Positions 5,914 through 7,685 of a stretch of 7,685 nt of DNA are shown here, one piece after another (the first letter of the stretch is position 1; every line of letters starts with the position of its first letter). The translations under genes were made by a program, and so were the position numbers. The notes under the pieces are model-generated. The model was given only the letters and a program-made list of their open reading frames with translations, made no database searches and had not been told where the DNA came from. The stretch comes from RPQK01 sp041946865 (GTDB lineage: Bacteria; Acidobacteriota; UBA6911; RPQK01), in contig JBHGBF010000265.1 of assembly GCA_041946865.1 (NCBI GenBank), positions 1 to 7,685 on the forward strand. Reading direction: 5' to 3'.

Positions 5914-7017
5914 ACCGGCATGCGGAAGAGAAACGATGATCGCAAAGTGGGTGGCCGGGCGAAGGGCATGGTCGTAAAAGATGAGCAGCGGGAAAAGCCA
6001 GATTGTGCAGAACTCGATCTCCTCGATCGCGCCCTTGGTGCTCTTGCTCGCTCAACTGGTTTCGAGTTCAAGTCGAAAGCGGGCTCGGCGCGACGCGGAG
6101 ATCCGGACGGATACATCCTTGTTCCGGGCACCGGTGCCCGTGAGGAGTCATGGCCAGTAGAGATAAAGAAGTATGTCAGTCAGGCCGCCTTGGCTCACGT
6201 CATCGAGCAGATGCGGCGCTCAGGTGCCAGCGTCCTTGTCACCGAGTACGTCAATCCGAGACTGGCGGACCGTCTCCGCCTGCTCGACGTACCTTTCATT
6301 GACACGGCCGGCAATGCCTATCTCAAGTTCCAGCCTTTCTTTGTCTTTGTTCGGGATATGAAGCCGGAACGCAAGCCGGCGAAAGCTGAGAGGCCCAGAC
6401 CGTTCCGGACCGCTGGGCTCAAGATTATCTTTGCGCTCCTGAGTAAGCCCGAGCTGGTGAACGAGACCTACCGTGGGATCGCGGCTGTGGCACGCGTCGC
6501 GCTCGGGAGTGTCGCCGTCGTCATGGATAACCTTGAGAAGCTCGCATTCATCCAGGGAACGGGCGACCAGCGGCAACTAAGCCGGCGGGAGGAAATTCTG
6601 CGACGATGGGTTACCGCCTATTCCGAACTACTACGTCCTAAGTTGGTAATCGGGGAATTCGCGACCGAGGAATTTGCCGAGTGGAAAATGATTGATGTCG
6701 GTGACGCTTATTGGGGAGGTGAGGTAGCGGCAGCGAAGCTGGTGGGGCATCTGCGCCCGGAGATCATGACCCTCTTCGTTCGTGAGAGGCGCCAGGCTGC
6801 AGGCCTGCAGCTCAAGCTCAAGTTGCGAAAGACGAGCAACCCCAACGCAGAACTCCTACAAGCCTTTTGGGATCCGCAACTCGATCCTCCGGAGCCAAAT
6901 CTTGCCCCTCCACTGTTGGTTTACGCCGACCTAGTCGCAAGCGCGGACCCGAGGAATCTGGAGACTGCGAGAATCCTGTATGAGAAGCGACTCGAAGGAC
7001 TTGTCCGGGAAGATTGA
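5908..7017 (+). CDS. AbiEi-family antitoxin of a type IV toxin-antitoxin system
   Basis: This protein of up to 369 residues should counteract the adjacent nucleotidyltransferase toxin without direct binding, and repress their shared promoter. Family hallmarks include VNPRLADRLRLLDVPFIDTAGNAYL (read in two parts, 115-126 and 127-139), the winged helix-turn-helix region FRTAGLKIIFALL to about 215, RPKLVIGEF (243-251), WGGEVAAAKL (269-278), HLRPE, and the closing LLVYADLVASADPRNLETA (336-354). The N-terminal part (about 38-110) carries D65/D67 then E85-I-K87, which looks like a PD-(D/E)xK nuclease-type core; whether it cuts anything is unknown. No strong Shine-Dalgarno precedes the ATG at 5908, and the promoter position favours the ATG at 5920. 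An ATG at 5968 is a third option. The frame is intact. It overlaps the toxin frame by 38 bp. No gene symbol is given because the resemblance is to the family, not to one orthologue. Confidence 0.88.
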   Translation: MNTGMRKRNDDRKVGGRAKGMVVKDEQREKPDCAELDLLDRALGALARSTGFEFKSKAGSARRGDPDGYILVPGTGAREESWPVEIKKYVSQAALAHVIEQMRRSGASVLVTEYVNPRLADRLRLLDVPFIDTAGNAYLKFQPFFVFVRDMKPERKPAKAERPRPFRTAGLKIIFALLSKPELVNETYRGIAAVARVALGSVAVVMDNLEKLAFIQGTGDQRQLSRREEILRRWVTAYSELLRPKLVIGEFATEEFAEWKMIDVGDAYWGGEVAAAKLVGHLRPEIMTLFVRERRQAAGLQLKLKLRKTSNPNAELLQAFWDPQLDPPEPNLAPPLLVYADLVASADPRNLETARILYEKRLEGLVRED

Positions 7018-7685
7018 CCCGCTGACCATGGAGATACTCTCCCTTGTCTACGATGCTGCGAAACGTCTCGGAGTCGACTTCTTCGTTGTTGGCGCGACGG
7101 CCCGTGACCTGATCCTGCATTACGTCTACGGACTCCAATTGAAGCGGGCGACACAGGATATCGATCTGGGTGTCGAGGTGGGGGACTGGGGCGCGTTTAG
7201 CGGCCTCCGCAAAGCGCTCCTTGAAACTGGTCAGTTCGCGCCTTCACAATAGGCGGAGCGAATCATCCACACGAGTGGAGTCCCCCTCCATATTTTGCCT
7301 TTCGGTGGGCTAGCGACAGAGGAGGGTGAGATTCGCTGGCCACCCGATTCCGCTGTGGTGATGAGCATGCTCGGGTTTCGTGAAGCCTACCTTAATTCTG
7401 TACGGATCCAAGTCCGCCCTTCCCCGCCGGCCGAAGTCGCCGTTGTGAGCCCGGTCGGCCTTACCATGCTTAAGCTGATTGCATGGTCGGAAGCTTCTGC
7501 CAACTTGCGCAGCAAACACGCCAACGACTTGGTGTTCATCGTTGCCAATTATCTGGATCTCGGGAACGCCGAGAGGGTTTACGACCACGACGATCTTATG
7601 GAGGATTTCGACTACGAGATCACCGGCGGTGTCCTTTCGGCAGAGCTGCAATGCCCCGCCCGGCGCGTTTTTTTTCGGGCGGAGC
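6980..7685 (+). pseudogene. AbiEii-family nucleotidyltransferase toxin, interrupted by an in-frame TAG
   Basis: The frame opens at 6980 inside the antitoxin gene and encodes an MNT-type nucleotidyltransferase: FFVVGATARDL (34-44), then RATQDIDLGV with the catalytic pair D60/D62. A TAG at 7250-7252 stops it after 90 residues. The same frame then continues without another stop to the window end, still matching the family: AERIIH, VPLHILPFGG, IRWPPDSAVVMSMLGFREAY, LKLIAWSE (K165) and NDLVFIVANYLDLGN (D183). Family members commonly have glutamine at the interrupted position, so CAG to TAG is the simplest explanation. The third catalytic aspartate expected before I-L-P-F reads H104 (7289-7291). 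The 90-residue piece lacks the second half of the fold and should be inactive. Alternatives are suppression of the stop or a sequence error. The 3' end lies outside the window. Confidence 0.82.
7653..7685. repeat. GC-rich inverted repeat around a T8 run at the window edge
   Basis: GCCCCGCCCG (7653-7662) and CGGGCGGAGC (7676-7685) pair at 9 of 10 positions around a 13-base loop holding eight Ts (7668-7675). It lies within the continuing toxin frame, where similarity to the family fades. The T run sits in the loop, so this is not a standard terminator for the plus strand. A sequence artefact at a contig end is possible. Confidence 0.4.

Noticed and set aside
7310..7651. A 113-codon minus-strand frame opposite the toxin remnant
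   Set aside because: It is an antisense shadow of the toxin frame, whose plus-strand reading matches a known family.

Overview
The window looks like accessory chromosomal DNA from a moderately GC-rich Gram-negative bacterium. It encodes exported periplasmic proteins and a two-component system, with Shine-Dalgarno sequences of the GGAG type. The many weakly conserved exported proteins with a lipoprotein-sorting-like domain suggest Acidobacteriota or a similar soil lineage. That placement is an inference and nothing in the window proves it.

Layout: (1) Bases 1-87 look like the tail end of an IS21-type insertion sequence, with three spaced copies of an AGTGKCCAATTT-type terminal repeat. (2) Bases 88-515 hold no supportable gene, only a short GAA microsatellite. 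(3) Bases 516-5249 are a minus-strand cluster, read right to left. It runs from a small exported Spy/CpxP-like protein (4617-5249), through an exported protein joining a lipoprotein-sorting-like domain to a class I methyltransferase (3241-4503), to a large membrane sensor histidine kinase (1174-3219) and an OmpR-family response regulator (516-1196). Spacing is 113 bp, 21 bp, then a 23-bp overlap, so the last three genes at least are probably co-transcribed. (4) Bases 5250-5907 are intergenic and regulatory. (5) Bases 5908-7685, on the plus strand, hold an AbiE-type type IV toxin-antitoxin pair: an apparently intact AbiEi-family antitoxin overlapping a nucleotidyltransferase toxin gene that is split by an in-frame TAG and runs to the window edge.

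How it may work: the cluster resembles an envelope-stress module in which a periplasmic Spy/CpxP-like protein is controlled by a kinase/regulator pair. Three tandem 11-bp direct repeats (5369-5401) lie about 120 bp upstream of the first gene. This is the spacing recognised by OmpR/PhoB-type regulators, so the cluster may be autoregulated. The 113-bp gap before the methyltransferase gene can fold into a large structured RNA closed by a perfect 13-bp stem that ends just before the ribosome binding site. The methyltransferase carries an apparent signal peptide, which is puzzling because its cofactor is cytoplasmic.

The toxin-antitoxin promoter is covered by two nested inverted repeats sharing one centre (base 5888), matching the autorepression known for AbiEi proteins. 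The toxin looks inactivated: CAG to TAG is the simplest event, and the expected third catalytic aspartate reads as histidine. The antitoxin reading frame is intact.
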